Below, one piece after another: positions 37,015 through 46,311 of a DNA stretch of 64,000 bases (position 1 is the first letter of the stretch; each line of letters begins with the position of its first letter). Both the position numbers and the translations under genes were made by a program. Source of the stretch: Syntrophales bacterium (GTDB lineage: Bacteria > Desulfobacterota > Syntrophia > Syntrophales > UBA8958); assembly GCA_026416455.1 (NCBI GenBank), contig JAOAFE010000004.1, forward strand, positions 1 through 64,000, read 5' to 3'. The notes beneath the pieces are model-generated. The model made no database searches, had not been told where the DNA came from, and saw only the letters and a list, made by a program, of their open reading frames with translations.

Positions 37015-39177
37015 ATGAAGAAAACGTTTTTTGCTCTTTTGGGTTTTGCATTAGCTTTTATCCTCCTCGGAGGGCTGCCGCTTTTGGGCGCCGTCTTGAG
37101 CGGCGAAGGGGAACCGCTTCAAGTACAGAGGGCGGAAAAAAAAGAGGCAACCAGTAAACCGCCCAACAAAAAAGTCTCCTCTAGGCCCAAAGAGGTAAAA
37201 TCCGGAGAGAAAAGAGTCGAAGCGGTAGAGGTGGCAAAAACGGGAGAAGAGAAAAAACCGCCAGAAGCCATCGGCTCTACCTCACCCAAAGTGACATCCA
37301 CCAGCGCAAAGAGGTACATAACCATCGACTTTGACAATGTTGACCTGCCGGTTTTCGCCCGTTTTATAAGCGAAATGACGGGTAAAAATATCATTTACGA
37401 CGAAAAATTCCGCGGTAAGGCTACTATCATCTCGCCCCGTAAAGTAACGGTAGATGAAGCGTTTAAGATTTTTGAATCCGTACTTGATGTGAATGGCTAT
37501 ACGGCTGTTCCGGCAGGAGAAATGATAAAGATTGTACCCGTACAGCAAGCGAAGGAGAAATTCATCGAAACGAGGGTTGGATTAAAGAAGGATGGGGTAG
37601 AGGATCGGATGGCCACTCAAATAATTCCCCTTAATTATGCCAATCCCGAAGAGGTAAGAAAGGTGCTGGAGCCTCTCGTACCCAAAACAAGTGTTCTCGT
37701 TTCATACCCTCCCACCGGCATGCTCATCGTGACTGACCTAATTTCTAATATAAGAAAAATTTTGGAAATTGTGGAAGCCATTGACCAGAAGGGTTTGGGA
37801 GCACAGATTACCTATCTGCCTCTCAAACATGCCGTCGCATCTGATCTGGTCACCATCCTGACCAATATCTTCCAACATCAAAAGGGCTTTGAGTTGTTAA
37901 AGTTCGTTGCCGATAGCAGAAACAATGCCTTGGTTGTTGTCGGTACAGAGACTCAGGCCGAAAGGGTGAAGAACCTCATCTCCCTCATGGATAAGGACAC
38001 GCGGGAGCAGGCGGTAAATGTGCATGTATACCGACTACAGAATGCATGGGCGGAAGATTTAGCCAAGGTGCTCATGAATCTGCCCAAGACCGGCACTCCA
38101 CAGCAGGCAGGCGCCGGACCAGCGGCAACCCCACTTTTTTCAAAAAACGTCCAGATTGTAGCCGATAAGGCCACCAATACTCTGGTTATTACCGCCGATC
38201 GAGCCGATTACGCTATTCTGGAGAAGGTGATAAAACAACTCGACACTAGCCGCCCCATGGTCTATTTGGAGACCCTCATCATGGAAGTCTCAGTGGAAAA
38301 GAACTTGCGCTTGGGGGTAGAGTGGGCAGGAGTGCAGAGTTTTTCCTATGCGACGGATCAAAAAAGTGTCTCCCGAACGGGAGGCATCATTGGTGGAATG
38401 AGTGGCGAAGGTTATACTAATATTATGGGTTTAATGCCTTCGACGACCAAGACCATTCCCACCCTGCCATCAGGTTTATCCTTAGGCATTATCGGTCAAG
38501 GTATCTCTGTTGCGATGGGGAGTACTACTCTCACTTTTCCTAATTTCGCCGCTTTACTGCAGTTTTTTCAAAGTGACAGTGATATCTCCGTCTTGGCCAC
38601 CCCACAACTGTTGACGATGGAAAACGAAGAGGCGGAAATAAATATCAGTAAGAACATACCTTACATAACCAGGTTGGATCAAACTAATGTCGGTGTCACC
38701 GGTACTAATTTCAGCAATTATGAATACAAGGACGTCGGCATCATCATTAAACTGACTCCCCATATTAACGAAGACGGATATATACGAGTAAAAATTGACA
38801 TGAATGTATCTTCCGTGGATACCTCGGCCGATCCGTTCCGACCCACAACAAGAAAACGCTCGGTCAAAACGACGGTGATGTTAAAAGACGGAAATACTCT
38901 AGTTATTGGAGGTCTCATTCAGGATAACTCCGAATCGGGGGTATCAAAGGCTCCGTTTCTCGGGGACATACCCATCTTAGGATGGCTTTTCAAGTATAAG
39001 AGAAAGACGATGGATAAAACAAATCTCTTTTTCTTCATTTCCCCGCGGGTCATAAGAACGGTGGCAGAAGCACAGGCCTTGACGGAAAGGAAAAATACCG
39101 AGGCGGTTATACCAGAGGGTAAAGATATAAAAATGTTTGAGCCGTTGAAAGCCCCCAAGAAGGAGAAGGAAAAGTGA
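37015..39177 (+). CDS. gspD: Type II secretion secretin GspD
   Basis: The 720-aa outer-membrane channel has an N-terminal signal/membrane segment and a Lys/Pro/Glu-rich linker (about residues 30-100). N0 begins ITIDFDNVDLPVFARFISEM, and N1-N3 follow (IIPLNYANPEEVRKVLEPL, YLPLKHAVASDLVTILTNIF, VYRLQNAWAEDLAKVLMNL). The secretin core has VLATPQLLTMENEEAEINI, GIIIKLTPHIN and GNTLVIGGLIQDNSESGVSKAPFLGDIPILGWLF. The protein ends with a Lys-rich tail. Gene order and the 4-bp overlap with gspE (GTGA) place it in the T2SS operon. Confidence 0.95.
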   Translation: MKKTFFALLGFALAFILLGGLPLLGAVLSGEGEPLQVQRAEKKEATSKPPNKKVSSRPKEVKSGEKRVEAVEVAKTGEEKKPPEAIGSTSPKVTSTSAKRYITIDFDNVDLPVFARFISEMTGKNIIYDEKFRGKATIISPRKVTVDEAFKIFESVLDVNGYTAVPAGEMIKIVPVQQAKEKFIETRVGLKKDGVEDRMATQIIPLNYANPEEVRKVLEPLVPKTSVLVSYPPTGMLIVTDLISNIRKILEIVEAIDQKGLGAQITYLPLKHAVASDLVTILTNIFQHQKGFELLKFVADSRNNALVVVGTETQAERVKNLISLMDKDTREQAVNVHVYRLQNAWAEDLAKVLMNLPKTGTPQQAGAGPAATPLFSKNVQIVADKATNTLVITADRADYAILEKVIKQLDTSRPMVYLETLIMEVSVEKNLRLGVEWAGVQSFSYATDQKSVSRTGGIIGGMSGEGYTNIMGLMPSTTKTIPTLPSGLSLGIIGQGISVAMGSTTLTFPNFAALLQFFQSDSDISVLATPQLLTMENEEAEINISKNIPYITRLDQTNVGVTGTNFSNYEYKDVGIIIKLTPHINEDGYIRVKIDMNVSSVDTSADPFRPTTRKRSVKTTVMLKDGNTLVIGGLIQDNSESGVSKAPFLGDIPILGWLFKYKRKTMDKTNLFFFISPRVIRTVAEAQALTERKNTEAVIPEGKDIKMFEPLKAPKKEKEK

Positions 39178-40895
39178 GCCTCCATGAAAGGCTTATATCC
39201 GCCGGGGTTGCACCGGAGGATCTGGCAGAATTTGGGAAAAGAGGAAACGGCACCGGTCTGGTGGATTTCCTGGTGCATAGGAAATTAATTGACGAAGAAG
39301 AACTGTTAAATATCCTTTCCCAAGACCTGGGCCTGCCTTTAATGCAAGAACTTCCCATCGAAGGTATAGACACAGATTTTGTAGAGGTCGTGCCGATACA
39401 ATATCTAAGGCAGTATAAAATGGTACCCCTTCCCTGGAGGGAGAAGAAGATAATAGTGGTAAACGATCCCTCTTTGTCCTTCCCGCTCGACAATCTAATA
39501 AGATTACTCAACTGGGACGATTACGTTTTAGCCCTTTCCTCTCAGGCGAATATTAATTCGACCATCAATCTTATTTACGATAGAACACGTCAATCGGCGG
39601 TAGAGTTTTTCCAAGAGATCAGTGAGGAGTCGCCGGAAAAGATTATCTCGGAAATAGAAGAAACGGGAGACCTTTTAGATGACGCAAGTGAGGCGCCGAT
39701 TATAAAACTCGTTAACTTGCTTCTCACAGGTGCCGTACGTGATCGGGCGAGTGATATTCATGTCGAGCCTTACCAATCGCAGGTAAAAATCCGTTACCGC
39801 ATAGATGGGATTCTCTATGACGTCCTCTCCTTACCACGGCGTATTCATTCACCCTTGACCTCACGTATCAAAATTATGGCCAAGCTAAATATTGCGGAAA
39901 AAAGGCTACCCCAGGACGGACGGATCGACATCCGCATCGGCGATAAGACGATTGACATTAGAGTGTCCGTTCTCCCTACTGCTTTCGGCGAAAGGGTAGT
40001 CTTGAGACTATTGGACAAGACGGCCGATCTTTTGCAACTTTCCGATTTGGGCATGACGGAACGAGATGTTAAATTGTTTAAAGAATTGATCAAATCTCCT
40101 TATGGCATTATTCTGGTCACCGGACCGACGGGGAGTGGAAAATCCACGACCCTTTATGCGGCGATTTCCACTATCAACAGCCCTGAAATTAACATTATAA
40201 CCATCGAAGACCCAATAGAATATCAGATCGAAGGGGTAGGGCAAATCCAGGTCAACCCAAAGATTGATCTCACTTTTGCTAACGGTCTGCGCTCCATCGT
40301 TCGGCAAGACCCGGATGTCATTCTGGTGGGAGAAATTAGAGACCGGGAGACAGCTGAAATTGCCATTCAATCTTCCCTTACGGGACATCTAGTCTTTTCC
40401 ACCCTCCATACAAACGACGCGGCAAGTGCCATTACAAGGCTAATCGACATGGGAATTGAACCGTTTCTTGTAACTTCCTCTGTCATTGCCATCGTGGCCC
40501 AAAGGTTGGTGCGGGTGCTGTGTACAAAGTGTAAGGAACCATACATACCCGATGAAGAAACGTTGAAGAAAATAGGCTTAGAAAAGGAGCAAGCAAGAGA
40601 ACGGGTCTTCTTCCGGCGGAAGGGATGTCTACATTGTATGCACACGGGCTACCGCGGCCGGACGGGAATTTTTGAAATTCTGACGATGGATGAGGCGATT
40701 AAAAAATTAGTTCTCACGACCTCTGACGCGAACCAAATAAACGAACTCGCTTCAAAAAGGGGCATGGTAAGTTTAATGCACGATGGTATTGTCAAGGTCT
40801 TAAATGGAATAACAACGATAGAAGAGGTCTTACGGGTCACACGCGTATCACAAAAAGACTTTAACGTTAGAACCGAGTGGGGAGATGGGCTTTAA
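39174..40895 (+). CDS. gspE: Type II secretion ATPase GspE
   Basis: The 573-aa hexameric ATPase has an N-terminal GspE_N domain, Walker A GPTGSGKSTT, an Asp box (IEDPIEYQIEGVGQIQV), Walker B DPDVILVGEIRDRETAEIA, and a His box (TGHLVFSTLHTNDA). A four-Cys zinc motif is CTKCKEPY ... CLHCMHTGYRGR. The start is GTG. It powers pseudopilus assembly. It is the last gene of the operon: gspF, gspG and gspH do not follow, so the platform protein and major pseudopilin must be encoded elsewhere or be absent. Confidence 0.94.
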   Translation: MSLHERLISAGVAPEDLAEFGKRGNGTGLVDFLVHRKLIDEEELLNILSQDLGLPLMQELPIEGIDTDFVEVVPIQYLRQYKMVPLPWREKKIIVVNDPSLSFPLDNLIRLLNWDDYVLALSSQANINSTINLIYDRTRQSAVEFFQEISEESPEKIISEIEETGDLLDDASEAPIIKLVNLLLTGAVRDRASDIHVEPYQSQVKIRYRIDGILYDVLSLPRRIHSPLTSRIKIMAKLNIAEKRLPQDGRIDIRIGDKTIDIRVSVLPTAFGERVVLRLLDKTADLLQLSDLGMTERDVKLFKELIKSPYGIILVTGPTGSGKSTTLYAAISTINSPEINIITIEDPIEYQIEGVGQIQVNPKIDLTFANGLRSIVRQDPDVILVGEIRDRETAEIAIQSSLTGHLVFSTLHTNDAASAITRLIDMGIEPFLVTSSVIAIVAQRLVRVLCTKCKEPYIPDEETLKKIGLEKEQARERVFFRRKGCLHCMHTGYRGRTGIFEILTMDEAIKKLVLTTSDANQINELASKRGMVSLMHDGIVKVLNGITTIEEVLRVTRVSQKDFNVRTEWGDGL

Positions 40896-40902
40896 GATTG
40901 TT

Positions 40903-40930
40903 GGGGGATGCTTTTCGCTAAACATCCCCC
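40903..40930. terminator. Possible bidirectional terminator between gspE and the esterase gene
   Basis: A perfect 8-bp inverted repeat GGGGGATG / CATCCCCC with a 12-base loop sits in the 48-bp gap between two convergent genes. No strong T-run follows on either strand, so termination is only plausible. Confidence 0.45.
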
Positions 40931-40943
40931 TTCTCAGGTCTCG

Positions 40944-42911
40944 TCATTTAAGGGTAGATAAACCAGTTTTTACCGAAAGTGTCTTTCCCAGCTCGGCATA
41001 GGAGTCGTTGGAGCTGGTGTAAGCCGGCCAAGTAAAGGTGCTCGTACTCGGATTTCCGGTACGGGCGAAATTAGTCCAAATAGTCATCATCGTTTCGGCC
41101 ATCGCGTCATCGGATACCCCCCAGCCAGCGGAAGCGAAAATGTCGGCTGTATCGCCCTGGGAGCCCGTCTTTCCATCGCCGTTGAGATCTCCTATAGCGA
41201 GAGGTTGACCGGTTGCTGGATCCGTTACAAGATTGAATAAATAGTGAACGATCAAGCTACGTGGATAGTTAAAAACGTAGAGAAGTTCGCAGCCGTGATA
41301 GGCCCCTATTTTGCTCGCCCAACCTTCTGGCACTTTAGTAAATACGTATGGGTAGGAAGGAGTGGTTTTTCTCGCCGCTATCCAGGGGAAATAGGTTCGA
41401 AGTGCCGTCTGCCAACCGGTCAAGTCCTGATTGTTGTAGCCTCCCATCAAGGGGACGTCGTTATGCTGATTGTTGTCGTAAATGTATCTCATTGTGTTAG
41501 GCATGTAGTAGTTGTCTACGTTAGGCTGCCAGGAGAGGTTTCTGGCCGCCTGTTCTATTTCTTGCCAAGTTTTACTCCGCAGTTGTGTTAAATCGGTCAC
41601 GCCAAGCGCATTAGTTAACTGGACACCGATGTTTTCTGCTGTAGACAAGGTTCGGGAGTCGGGGGACCCGATACCTCCGCTTTGGGCTATAGCCTTGTGA
41701 AAAAGTCCCTTAGCCAGGGGAGAACACGTCAGAGAAATTACTTTGCCGCCCCCTCCCGATTCGCCAAAGATGGTGACGTTGTTCGGGTCTCCTCCGAAAT
41801 TAGCGATATTGTTTTTTATCCATTGTAAGGCCTTGACCAAATCCATCTGTCCGTAATTACCGGAACCCTTATAGCTCGCTTCCTGGGTCAGCCATGGGTG
41901 CGCAAGGTACCCAAACGCACCGAGACGATGGTTAACGGTGACGAGAACGACATTTTTTTTCGGTAACGAATTAGGATTATTAAAAGCAACTGTATTTCCC
42001 GTGAGAATATAAAATCCACCCCCATGGAACCAGACCATGACGGGTAAATTCTTCGCGTTTTTAGGCGCTGTTATATTCAGATAAAGACAATCCTCACTCA
42101 TTCCTCCTTCGCCAAAGGCCTTGTAGTAAGGGTTTTGAGCTGCCTGATCTCCCCAGTTTGTGGCTTCTCTTACCCCGGTCCAGGGAGCCGGATCTTCAGG
42201 CGGTTTCCATCTTAATGATCCAATGGGAGGCTTCGCATAAGGAATGCCTAGCCATTGCCACGTAGTTTCGTTTACCGCAAAGCCACTCACTTTTCCAAAC
42301 TGCGTATCTACCACAATCCTTTCCGCTGTACTGTTGTTAAAGTGAGCAACAGCCGCGCTCGCACTGCGCAACGTTCTGTCCCCCTTCACCGAGCGATCCG
42401 TAAATGCCCCGGACGTTGAGTTTAAGGCGGTAAGGAGTGCTGTAATATTTGTATCTGCTGCAAAGGCAGATGTAGCCTGATCGAAATTAATCTTAGAAGC
42501 GTTGGACGAAATGACCGCTGCTGCTGCAGTACTTATCTTAATGCCGTTATTCAAATCTCCATCTTCATCCAGCGTCTGCAACAGCACCATCATGTTTTGA
42601 ACTCGCCTATCGTTAATAGTACCTCCCGCAACTATATCGACAGGTGTCAGACGTGAGGACCCACGGGCGGTACCGAGATTCAGATTGCCAATTTTAAAAG
42701 TTACCATGTCACCGGGATCGTAATAGAACATACCGTTGGCATCTGTTTTCCCAGATATTCCAGAACTAGTTACATAATCCAAACCGGCGACCGGGGCATC
42801 AACAAACACCCCACGTAACGGACCGGTACCGGATGTGCCCCCACCACAGCTCCAGATGAAAAACAAAAGGACTACAATAAAAAATAACCTTCGTCTCTTC
42901 ACTTCCTTCAT
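40944..42911 (-). CDS. Lipoprotein type-B carboxylesterase with an extra N-terminal domain
   Basis: The 655-aa protein starts at the ATG at 42911, which has AAAGGAGG seven bases upstream. A lipoprotein signal ends FIWSC (Cys22) with a Gly-rich tether. An extra domain (about residues 30-195) begins RGVFVDAPVAGLDYVTSSG and looks like the beta-rich module found in some surface lipoproteins. The type-B esterase domain has oxyanion hole HGGGF (about residue 296), SEDCLYLN, nucleophile Ser385 in GESGGGGK (usual form GESAGG), and His in GAYHGCELLYVFN. The stretch between the acid-residue region (NNQDLTGW) and that His is short for the family. It probably hydrolyses an ester outside the inner membrane. 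Confidence 0.88.
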   Translation of the reverse strand: MKEVKRRRLFFIVVLLFFIWSCGGGTSGTGPLRGVFVDAPVAGLDYVTSSGISGKTDANGMFYYDPGDMVTFKIGNLNLGTARGSSRLTPVDIVAGGTINDRRVQNMMVLLQTLDEDGDLNNGIKISTAAAAVISSNASKINFDQATSAFAADTNITALLTALNSTSGAFTDRSVKGDRTLRSASAAVAHFNNSTAERIVVDTQFGKVSGFAVNETTWQWLGIPYAKPPIGSLRWKPPEDPAPWTGVREATNWGDQAAQNPYYKAFGEGGMSEDCLYLNITAPKNAKNLPVMVWFHGGGFYILTGNTVAFNNPNSLPKKNVVLVTVNHRLGAFGYLAHPWLTQEASYKGSGNYGQMDLVKALQWIKNNIANFGGDPNNVTIFGESGGGGKVISLTCSPLAKGLFHKAIAQSGGIGSPDSRTLSTAENIGVQLTNALGVTDLTQLRSKTWQEIEQAARNLSWQPNVDNYYMPNTMRYIYDNNQHNDVPLMGGYNNQDLTGWQTALRTYFPWIAARKTTPSYPYVFTKVPEGWASKIGAYHGCELLYVFNYPRSLIVHYLFNLVTDPATGQPLAIGDLNGDGKTGSQGDTADIFASAGWGVSDDAMAETMMTIWTNFARTGNPSTSTFTWPAYTSSNDSYAELGKTLSVKTGLSTLK

Positions 42912-42973
42912 TTGGACTCCTCCTTTTTTTATTCTTCCCCCCCTTATTTTACTCACCCCCTTTCTTCTATGGA

Positions 42974-43029
42974 GCCCGCCATTCTTTCCCCTCGGTTTTC
43001 ATTCCGGTATAGGGATGTGAACGGCGGGC
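42974..43029 (-). repeat. Inverted repeat GCCCGCC...GGCGGGC in the esterase 5' leader
   Basis: The arms GCCCGCC (42974-42980) and GGCGGGC (43023-43029) enclose 42 bases. If the esterase transcript starts near 43039, as the candidate promoter suggests, this hairpin would lie in a leader of about 128 bases. It could be a structured leader or a REP-like element; neither is proven. Confidence 0.5.
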
Positions 43030-43045
43030 CAGGGGGGTAACGATT

Positions 43046-43075
43046 TTTATAATTTTATCGCAAGGCCCATACCAA
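43046..43075 (-). promoter_or_regulatory. Candidate promoter of the esterase gene
   Basis: On the minus strand TTGGTA (43075-43070) and TATAAA (43051-43046) are separated by 18 bases in an A/T-rich stretch. It is the best sigma-70-like pair upstream of the esterase. Confidence 0.4.
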
Positions 43076-43135
43076 GTGGTTGACAAAAAAATGCAATCAT
43101 TTCAGTTTATTAAAAAAGTGAGGAAGATTAATAAT

Positions 43136-43235
43136 GTTCCATTAGTTCCATTTATGTTTCAGATATGTTTCACAAACTGCATATGGAGAGTAGGCTTCCC
43201 GCTTGACAGGAAGGATAGGTAAAGGCATAGGTAAA
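43136..43235 (+). promoter_or_regulatory. Direct-repeat regulatory region upstream of the acyl-CoA synthetase gene
   Basis: The non-coding gap 42912-43263 holds three pairs of short direct repeats. GTTCCATT(A/T) occurs at 43136 and 43145, ATGTTTCA at 43154 and 43165, and ATAGGTAAA at 43215 and 43227. A TTGACA at 43203-43208 lies between the second and third pairs. The spacings (9, 11 and 12 bases) are about one helical turn, as in binding sites for dimeric or oligomeric regulators. No protein gene is visible in the gap. Confidence 0.4.
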
Positions 43236-43263
43236 ACGCAAGTTCAATCGAGTTGGAGGATAT

Positions 43264-44811
43264 ATGTCAAACATTCTCAGTCGTGACACAATAGGAGATA
43301 TGGCAAGAAGAGCGGCTACAAAGTATGGGAATAAAACAGCCGTTATCTTTCGGGATGAAGTTTTAACCTACTACGATCTCGAGCGTCAGGCCCGCCGTTT
43401 TGCCCATTTGATGTTAAGTTGGGGGGTAAAGAAGGGTGATTGCGTTGCCATCTACGCCTACAATTCACATTATTACCCTTTAAGTTTGCTTGGATTGACA
43501 AAGGTGGGTGCCGTTCAGGTTCCCATCAATTTTATGTTGAATGTGGACGAAATAGCGTACATCGTAAATCATTCGGAAGCGCAGGTTATGATCGTAGAGG
43601 ATTCCCTTTATCCCATCTTAGAAGGCCATTTGCATAAATTCCCGCGCATAAGAATTTGGGGTTTTTTACCTCTCGCCGGAAAAGAGGCACCTCAGGGTTT
43701 TGAGGATGTCTCCGTTCTCATGGGAAACATGCCCGCAACCGAAGTAATGGTAGAAATTGATGCCGAAGATATTGCCCAAATTCCCTATACCAGTGGCACG
43801 GAGTCCAAGCCTAAAGGAGCTATGCTTTCACATCGGGCACTGATGTCTCAATATTTCAGTTGCATTCATGGTGGGCAGTACGAAGAAGAAGACATAAGTC
43901 TTCATGCTTTACCACTTTTCCACTGCGCACAACTACACTGTTTTCTTATGCCTTTTCTCTATGTAGGAGCGAAAAACGTAATCTTACACCGGGCCGATCC
44001 ACGGGAGATGATGATAGCGATAGAAATGTATAAAATCACCCACATGTTTGCTCCCCCTACCGTTTGGATCGCCATTTTGAATCACCCGGATTTTTCCAAA
44101 TATGATCTCTCCAGCTTGAAGAAAGCTGCTTACGGCGCTTCCATCATGCCCGTAGAAATCATAAAGAGATTAACCGAAGCCTTTCCGGGTATACGACTGT
44201 GGAATTATTATGGTCAGACGGAAATGTCCCCGGTGGCCACAATTCTTAAGCCTGAAGATCAACTAAAAAAACCTGGCTCCGCTGGCAAACCCGTTCTCAA
44301 TGTAGAGACGAGAATTATGGGAGACGATGGAAAGTTTGTGCCCGTCGGGGAGGTGGGTGAGATCGTCCATCGTTCTGGGCATGTCATGACGGGGTATCTA
44401 AAAGATCCTGAAAAAACGGAAGAGGCCTTTGCTTTCGGTTGGTTCCATAGTGGAGACCTGGGTCGATTTGACGAAGACGGTTATCTTTATGTGGTGGACA
44501 GAAAAAAAGATATGATCAAGACGGGTGGAGAGAATGTCGCTTCCAGAGAGGTGGAAGAAGTAATTTATCAACATCCTGCCGTAGCCGAGGTAGCAGTTAT
44601 CGGTCTTCCTGACCCGAAATGGATAGAAATGGTGACGGCCGTGGTTGTCTTAAAAACAGGCATGAACATAATGGAGAAGGAATTGATCGAGTTTTGCCGG
44701 GAGCGCTTAGCGGGATTTAAGTGTCCAAAAAAGATTATATTTCTTGATCAACTACCCAAAAATCCTTCGGGGAAAATCTTAAAACGTGAGCTCAAAGAAA
44801 CCTTACGCTGA
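43264..44811 (+). CDS. AMP-dependent acyl-CoA synthetase (fatty-acyl type)
   Basis: The 515-aa ANL-superfamily ligase activates a carboxylic acid as acyl-AMP and then acyl-CoA. The AMP-binding motif is IPYTSGTESKPKGAMLSHRAL. The second block is LWNYYGQTEMSPVATIL, followed by GWFHSGDLGRFDEDGYLYVVDRKKDMIKTGGENV. The catalytic Lys is in LPKNPSGKILKREL. GGAGG lies seven bases before the ATG. The substrate (fatty or aromatic acid) cannot be read. The next gene, an MFS transporter, overlaps it by 26 bp, so uptake or release of a related acid may be coupled. Confidence 0.93.
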   Translation: MSNILSRDTIGDMARRAATKYGNKTAVIFRDEVLTYYDLERQARRFAHLMLSWGVKKGDCVAIYAYNSHYYPLSLLGLTKVGAVQVPINFMLNVDEIAYIVNHSEAQVMIVEDSLYPILEGHLHKFPRIRIWGFLPLAGKEAPQGFEDVSVLMGNMPATEVMVEIDAEDIAQIPYTSGTESKPKGAMLSHRALMSQYFSCIHGGQYEEEDISLHALPLFHCAQLHCFLMPFLYVGAKNVILHRADPREMMIAIEMYKITHMFAPPTVWIAILNHPDFSKYDLSSLKKAAYGASIMPVEIIKRLTEAFPGIRLWNYYGQTEMSPVATILKPEDQLKKPGSAGKPVLNVETRIMGDDGKFVPVGEVGEIVHRSGHVMTGYLKDPEKTEEAFAFGWFHSGDLGRFDEDGYLYVVDRKKDMIKTGGENVASREVEEVIYQHPAVAEVAVIGLPDPKWIEMVTAVVVLKTGMNIMEKELIEFCRERLAGFKCPKKIIFLDQLPKNPSGKILKRELKETLR

Positions 44812-45988
44812 CCGTCCAAGTCAGGTAGAAAAAGGGATGTTAAAGTTTATAGTCCTTCTGGGCGTGGTTAGCCTTTTGGCCGACATTACTTATGAGGGTG
44901 CTCGGTCAATAATCGGTCCCTATCTAGGACTGCTGGGTGCTTCCGCCTTCTGGATCGGTTTTGTCTCTGGAGCCGGCGAATTGATCGGTTACGGTCTTAG
45001 ACTTTTTTTCGGCTATATCAGCGATCGGACGAAGAGTTATTGGACCATTACCATCGTGGGATACGCCGTAAATCTTTTGGCCGTTCCCGCTCTGGCTCTG
45101 GCAGGCAGATGGGAAATCGCGGCCGGTCTCGTGATTTTGGAGAGATTGGGCAAGGCGATTCGGACACCGGCTAGGGATGTACTACTCTCTCGGGCGGCAA
45201 AACAGATAGGAAGCGGTCGGGGATTCGGTATCCATGAAGCTCTTGACCAGATAGGCGCGGTCATGGGTCCCCTGATAATCGGCGCCGTCCTTTTCTTCAA
45301 GGGAGATTACCGATTGGGATTATCCGTGCTCATCGTGCCTGCCTTGGCTGCTTTGGGTGTCTTGATCTTGGCGAGGTATCTCGCTTCGATTCCTTTGGAC
45401 AAAGAGAAAATTGTCGTCACTAATTCCTCAACCGAAAAGCTCAAAGCTCCATATTGGATTTATTTAGTTGCCGTAGGATTCATGGCCGCTGGCTATGTCG
45501 ATTACCCTCTTATTGCCTATCATCTGGAAAGAAATTCCCTTTTTTCTAAGGAGATGATCCCCTTCACCTATGCGGTAGCGATGGCAGTGGATGCCGTTTC
45601 GGCGCTTCTTTTTGGTTATCTCTACGATCGATCGGGGTTTCGAATCGTTCCCTTTTCGGTACTGTTGGCCAGTCTCTTTTCTCCCCTGATCTTTCTGGGG
45701 GCGAGCTCGCTACCATGGTTGGGCATAATCTGTTGGGGCATAGGGTTGGGAGCCCAAGAATCGATTATGAGAGCTGCGGTAGCAGATTTGGTGCCCGAAA
45801 GCAAACGGGGAACAGGCTACGGTATGTTTCAGACAGGATACGGTTTGTGTTGGTTCGCCGGCAGCGCGCTTATGGCATACCTGTATCAGATAGCAATCAT
45901 CTGGTTGGTCCTTTTTTCTTGGGTTGCGTTGCTCTCTTCCTTTTTACTTTTAATTTACGTAAACTCGATTTTGAAGCAGAAAAATTAA
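44786..45988 (+). CDS. Major facilitator superfamily transporter
   Basis: The 400-aa protein has about 12 hydrophobic helices, with LLADITYEGARSIIGPYLGLLGASAFWIG near the start. The MFS loop-2/3 motif (FFGYISDRTKSYW) and its second-half copy (LLFGYLYDRSGFRIVPFS) are present. The start is uncertain: GTG at 44786 overlaps the ligase gene, while ATG at 44837 (AAAGGG upstream) would give 383 aa. A role with the adjacent acyl-CoA synthetase is inferred from context only. Confidence 0.87.
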   Translation: MSSKKPYADRPSQVEKGMLKFIVLLGVVSLLADITYEGARSIIGPYLGLLGASAFWIGFVSGAGELIGYGLRLFFGYISDRTKSYWTITIVGYAVNLLAVPALALAGRWEIAAGLVILERLGKAIRTPARDVLLSRAAKQIGSGRGFGIHEALDQIGAVMGPLIIGAVLFFKGDYRLGLSVLIVPALAALGVLILARYLASIPLDKEKIVVTNSSTEKLKAPYWIYLVAVGFMAAGYVDYPLIAYHLERNSLFSKEMIPFTYAVAMAVDAVSALLFGYLYDRSGFRIVPFSVLLASLFSPLIFLGASSLPWLGIICWGIGLGAQESIMRAAVADLVPESKRGTGYGMFQTGYGLCWFAGSALMAYLYQIAIIWLVLFSWVALLSSFLLLIYVNSILKQKN

Positions 45989-46030
45989 ATCTGTCGAAGA
46001 CTTGAAAATTAAAAAAAGGAGGAAGTGGTT

Positions 46031-46306
46031 ATGTACGATGTCAAGTGTACCGTCAAATCAGTCGCTGGTTTCTGCTCCGCCGGTTATAAACCGGGGGACT
46101 TTTTTATCCTTCGGGACGGGCTTATGGTGGAAGGGGGAAACCCCAAAGGCATATGCCTTTATGCGTTGGCGGCCTTCCTTCCCTATTTATCCGCCTACAG
46201 TCGGAAAACGGATCCTCAGGATTGGATTAACATGAAAAAGGAGCTTCAGTGTCCCGACAATGACAATGCCGTTATTTTTCGTCTGGAAAGGATAGAAAAG
46301 ATCTAG
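46031..46306 (+). CDS. TIGR04076 family small protein
   Basis: The 91-aa protein has VKCTVKSVAGFCSAGYKPGDFFIL, then PKGICLYALAAFLPYL, and ends CPDNDNAVIFRLERIE. This is the conserved Cys pattern (three Cys) I associate with TIGR04076. The function is unknown; metal or cofactor binding is possible. The ATG at 46031 is preferred over GTG at 46025 because AGGAGG lies eight bases upstream. It is convergent with the GspE-like gene, 5 bp apart. Confidence 0.8.
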   Translation: MYDVKCTVKSVAGFCSAGYKPGDFFILRDGLMVEGGNPKGICLYALAAFLPYLSAYSRKTDPQDWINMKKELQCPDNDNAVIFRLERIEKI

Positions 46307-46311
46307 CGAGA

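Noticed and set aside
43080-43108. TTGACA at 43080 as a plus-strand promoter
   Set aside because: No acceptable -10 at 16-18 bases; the next A/T-rich hexamer is about 20 bases away, and the site overlaps the end of the esterase promoter region.
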